Assembly: GCA_946480515.1 (NCBI GenBank)
Contig: CAMLKX010000077.1
Location: 1 to 8,517, forward strand
Length of the DNA: 8,517 bases
Source of the DNA: an uncultured Sphingomonadaceae bacterium
GTDB lineage: Bacteria > Pseudomonadota > Alphaproteobacteria > Sphingomonadales > Sphingomonadaceae
Direction of reading: 5' to 3'
In this document: positions 7,058 to 8,517 of the stretch, in pieces
Layout: each line of letters starts with the position of its first letter
Position numbering within the stretch: the first letter of the stretch is position 1
Notes under the pieces: model-generated
Database searches by the model: none
What the model was told of the DNA's origin: nothing
The model's input: the letters and a program-made list of their open reading frames with translations, nothing else
Program-made: the position numbers and the translations under genes

Positions 7058-7764
7058 GACAGATAGGCTGGGTTGAACCCAGCGATCCGTTTGAGCTCGG
7101 TCCATTCGCGGATGAGGATCTCGCGACCCTCCCGCTCGATCAGGCCTTGGCGTTCGAGGTCTGCGAAGACGCGGTTGACGTTGACGGAGGTTTGTCCGGT
7201 GATGTCGGCGATCTGCTGCTGCGTGAAGGGATTGCTAAGCCGGTTGGAGCTTTCCCGCCGGGTCAGGCGGAACGCGGTTTCGCACAACAGATGAGCGACC
7301 CGTGCCGTCGAATCCCGCCGCCCGGTGTTGACCAGCCACTCATAGCCAATCGAAGAATGGCGCTGCATCTGCCGGAACAGGAAGATGCCAAGCTCCGGAT
7401 TGGCATCGAGCACTCCGTTGACGTCACTGGCCTTGGCGACCAGCAGCTCGCTCTTGACGATCGCCTGCACCCCATAGTCGGCTTCGCCTTCGCGCGGGAG
7501 CACGGCTTCCCCTGGATAGCGCAGCGCGATGATCTGCCGTCCCGCCGAGCCGTTCTGCTTGAATTTGGCGATCAAGCCGGACAGCACGAAAATCAACTCG
7601 TCGCCCGGAGCTCCGATCTCGCGGAACGTTCGCTTGGGATCGGCGGTGATGGCCTTCTTCGGGATATCGCTCAGTTTTTTAGCGAGTTGCCGGCACATGC
7701 CTGCAGTTACGAGAATTTCAGTGAGGTCGACGGGCTCTGACTTTTTCTCGGAGCTTTTCGGCAT
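7054..7764 (-). CDS. Crp/Fnr-family transcriptional regulator
   Basis: This is a 236-residue DNA-binding regulator of the Crp/Fnr family. A beta-roll effector domain covers about 45-125 (FREIGAPGDELIFVLSGLIAKF, here in part, then YPGEAVLP). The dimer helix is near 125-150, and a winged helix-turn-helix covers about 180-213, with FTQQQIADITGQTSVNVNRV as its core. The phosphate-binding cassette of cAMP-type proteins is not conserved (GEAVLPREGEADYGVQA lacks the RSA-type arginine), and there is no N-terminal cysteine cluster as in Fnr. The signal is therefore unknown. The ATG at 7764 follows GGGAG at 7773-7777 (minus strand) at eight bases; an upstream start at 7815 is less supported. The gene is convergent with the aldo/keto reductase gene and likely has its own promoter. 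Its targets cannot be told from this window. Confidence 0.9.
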   Translation of the reverse strand: MPKSSEKKSEPVDLTEILVTAGMCRQLAKKLSDIPKKAITADPKRTFREIGAPGDELIFVLSGLIAKFKQNGSAGRQIIALRYPGEAVLPREGEADYGVQAIVKSELLVAKASDVNGVLDANPELGIFLFRQMQRHSSIGYEWLVNTGRRDSTARVAHLLCETAFRLTRRESSNRLSNPFTQQQIADITGQTSVNVNRVFADLERQGLIEREGREILIREWTELKRIAGFNPAYLS

Positions 7765-7970
7765 GGCAATCACTCCCTGACGTCCCTCCACTGTGTCAGG
7801 ATGGGACAAACACATTACGAGCGATAATGATCAGGATTAGCGCTACCATTCTGTAGAATTTTTGTAACGATTCGCAAAGGGTGGCGCGCGCGCTTCGTCG
7901 CAAGTTTGCCGGAGCCTTGCCTTACTTCAGCACGAACCCTAAGGGATCGGCGCGCCGTCAGGTGTTCATG
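7765..7970. promoter_or_regulatory. AT-rich intergenic region with small palindromes, regulator gene / tRNA-His
   Basis: This 206-base gap is the longest non-coding stretch in the window. It must carry the promoter of the Crp-type gene (minus strand) and that of tRNA-His (plus strand). Bases about 7815-7880 are clearly AT-richer than the surroundings. They hold the palindrome ATTCTGTAGAAT at 7848-7859 (ATTCT, two bases, AGAAT) and a looser TAAT-N7-ATTA repeat at 7825-7839. Neither is a standard Fnr or Crp box (TTGAT-N4-ATCAA or TGTGA-N6-TCACA). I cannot assign a confident promoter. Confidence 0.4.
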
Positions 7971-8047
7971 GCGATCGTAGCTCAGCTGGTTAGAGCATCG
8001 GTTTGTGGTACCGAGGGTCGCGGGTTCAAGTCCCGTCGATCGCCCCA
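7971..8047 (+). tRNA. tRNA-His (anticodon GTG)
   Basis: A complete cloverleaf is present. The acceptor arms GCGATCG (7971-7977) and CGATCGC (8037-8043) pair perfectly. The D arm is GCTC/GAGC, and anticodon arm TCGGT/ACCGA carries loop TTGTGGT. Anticodon GTG (8005-8007) reads histidine codons. The T arm is GCGGG/CCCGT, with loop TTCAAGT. A G lies at 7970, opposite the C discriminator at 8044, the extra G-1 pair unique to histidine tRNA. CCA is encoded at 8045-8047. The next gene starts 18 bases downstream, so this tRNA may be cut out of a longer transcript. Confidence 0.96.
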
Positions 8048-8065
8048 TTTTCGGACATTCGCTTG

Positions 8066-8517
8066 ATGAGTAGCCTCTGGGCGCTTCCTGATTTCGACGA
8101 CCATGAGGCTGTCCACCTCCTTACCGACCGCGCGAGTGGGTTGAGGGCGATCATCGCGGTTCACTCGACGCACCTCGGTCCATCAGCGGGAGGAACCCGC
8201 TTCTGGCACTATCCGAACGAGGAGGAGGCGCTGACCGATGCGCTCCGCCTGTCGCGCGGCATGTCGTACAAGAACGCGTTGGCCGGCCTCCCGCTCGGCG
8301 GCGGCAAGGCGGTGATCCTTGCCGATCAGACCGCCACGAAAACGGCTGCGATGCTGGCTGCGTTCGCCCGATCGATCGATCAACTCGGCGGCCGTTACGT
8401 CACCGCTCAGGATGTCGGGATGAGCCAGTCAGACATGGTCGAGATTCGCCGCCATACGCGCCATGTCGCCGGCCTTCCATCCGCCGCCATGAATCCACAC
8501 CACCAGCGGCAGCGGCT
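8066..8517 (+). CDS. Glu/Leu/Phe/Val dehydrogenase, 3'-partial and probably chimeric at its end
   Basis: This is the N-terminal part of an NAD-dependent amino acid dehydrogenase of the Leu/Phe/Val class, which reversibly deaminates branched or aromatic amino acids to 2-oxo acids. About 138 residues are convincing, of a normal length near 350. After the start MSSLWALPDFDDHE come GLRAIIAVHSTHLGPSAGG, then YKNALAGLPLGGGKAVI with substrate-binding Lys69 and catalytic Lys81, and VTAQDVGMS with catalytic Asp116, where Gln115 replaces the usual Glu. After HVAGLP (about base 8479) the frame reads SAAMNPHHQRQR and lacks the family's SGNPSP-type segment, so the last 40 bases probably belong to other DNA. 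The ATG at 8066 has a weak ribosome site and lies 18 bases after tRNA-His. Confidence 0.85.
   Translation, partial: MSSLWALPDFDDHEAVHLLTDRASGLRAIIAVHSTHLGPSAGGTRFWHYPNEEEALTDALRLSRGMSYKNALAGLPLGGGKAVILADQTATKTAAMLAAFARSIDQLGGRYVTAQDVGMSQSDMVEIRRHTRHVAGLPSAAMNPHHQRQR
8471..8515 (-). other. Fragment of an alpha/beta hydrolase coding sequence, antisense at the window end
   Basis: Read on the minus strand from 8515, the bases give PLPLVVWIHGGGWKA. The stretch has a hydrophobic beta strand followed by HGGGW, the oxyanion-hole motif of the esterase/lipase (hormone-sensitive-lipase-like) branch of alpha/beta hydrolases. Only about 15 residues exist before the dehydrogenase sequence takes over, so no start, stop or catalytic Ser is visible. 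It is best seen as the far side of a join between two unrelated sequences. Confidence 0.5.

Noticed and set aside
7054..7815. Regulator as an oxygen-sensing Fnr
   Set aside because: It lacks the cluster of cysteines needed for a 4Fe-4S centre; only two cysteines occur from the chosen start, far apart (residues 24 and 161).
1..8517. CRISPR array, tandem repeats, insertion sequence or defence system
   Set aside because: No regularly spaced repeats, terminal inverted repeats, transposase or nuclease/effector motifs were found on either strand.

Overview
The window looks like chromosomal DNA from a GC-rich alphaproteobacterium, most likely a sphingomonad (Sphingomonadales). The evidence is the clpX-lon-hupB core block, a small DUF1244-type CxxC protein, the style of the PurU and Leu/Phe/Val-type dehydrogenase proteins, and the strong GC bias at third codon positions. 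The order-level placement is inferred from protein style, not from a search. Most of the window is ordinary core genome. I see no CRISPR array, transposase, phage gene, toxin-antitoxin pair or recognisable defence system.

Layout, left to right. Bases 1-720 are the C-terminal part of clpX, cut by the window edge at the Walker B motif. Bases 717-1848 hold two overlapping genes that are less expected here: a secreted protein of unknown function (GTG start inside the clpX stop) and a five-helix membrane protein resembling a degenerate CPBP/Rce1-type protease. lon follows (start best placed at the TTG at 1912, with a clear AGGAG ahead of it), then hupB (HU) with an inverted repeat covering its ribosome binding site, then tRNA-Val(CAC). 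purU lies on the minus strand, tail-to-tail with the tRNA. A DUF1244 gene diverges from purU and overlaps an aldo/keto reductase gene. That reductase converges with a Crp/Fnr-type regulator gene on the minus strand, and the two stop codons are read from one shared CTAG. tRNA-His(GTG) follows, and 18 bases later a Leu/Phe/Val/Glu dehydrogenase gene begins and runs to the right edge.

How the parts fit. clpX and lon encode cytoplasmic AAA+ protein-quality-control machines, and hupB encodes a nucleoid protein often found just after lon. The inserted pair may be co-expressed with clpX because each start overlaps the previous stop. purU (one-carbon balance), the reductase, the regulator and the dehydrogenase are separate units with no evident shared pathway.

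The most useful anomaly is at the right edge. After about base 8476 the dehydrogenase reading frame stops resembling its family, and the opposite strand reads PLPLVVWIHGGGWKA, a typical alpha/beta-hydrolase oxyanion-hole motif. This suggests a chimeric join (assembly or amplification artefact) or a real rearrangement. Other points worth checking are the two-gene insert between clpX and lon, the loss of part of the CPBP active-site motif, a Crp-like protein without the cAMP-binding arginine, and the hairpin over the hupB ribosome binding site.
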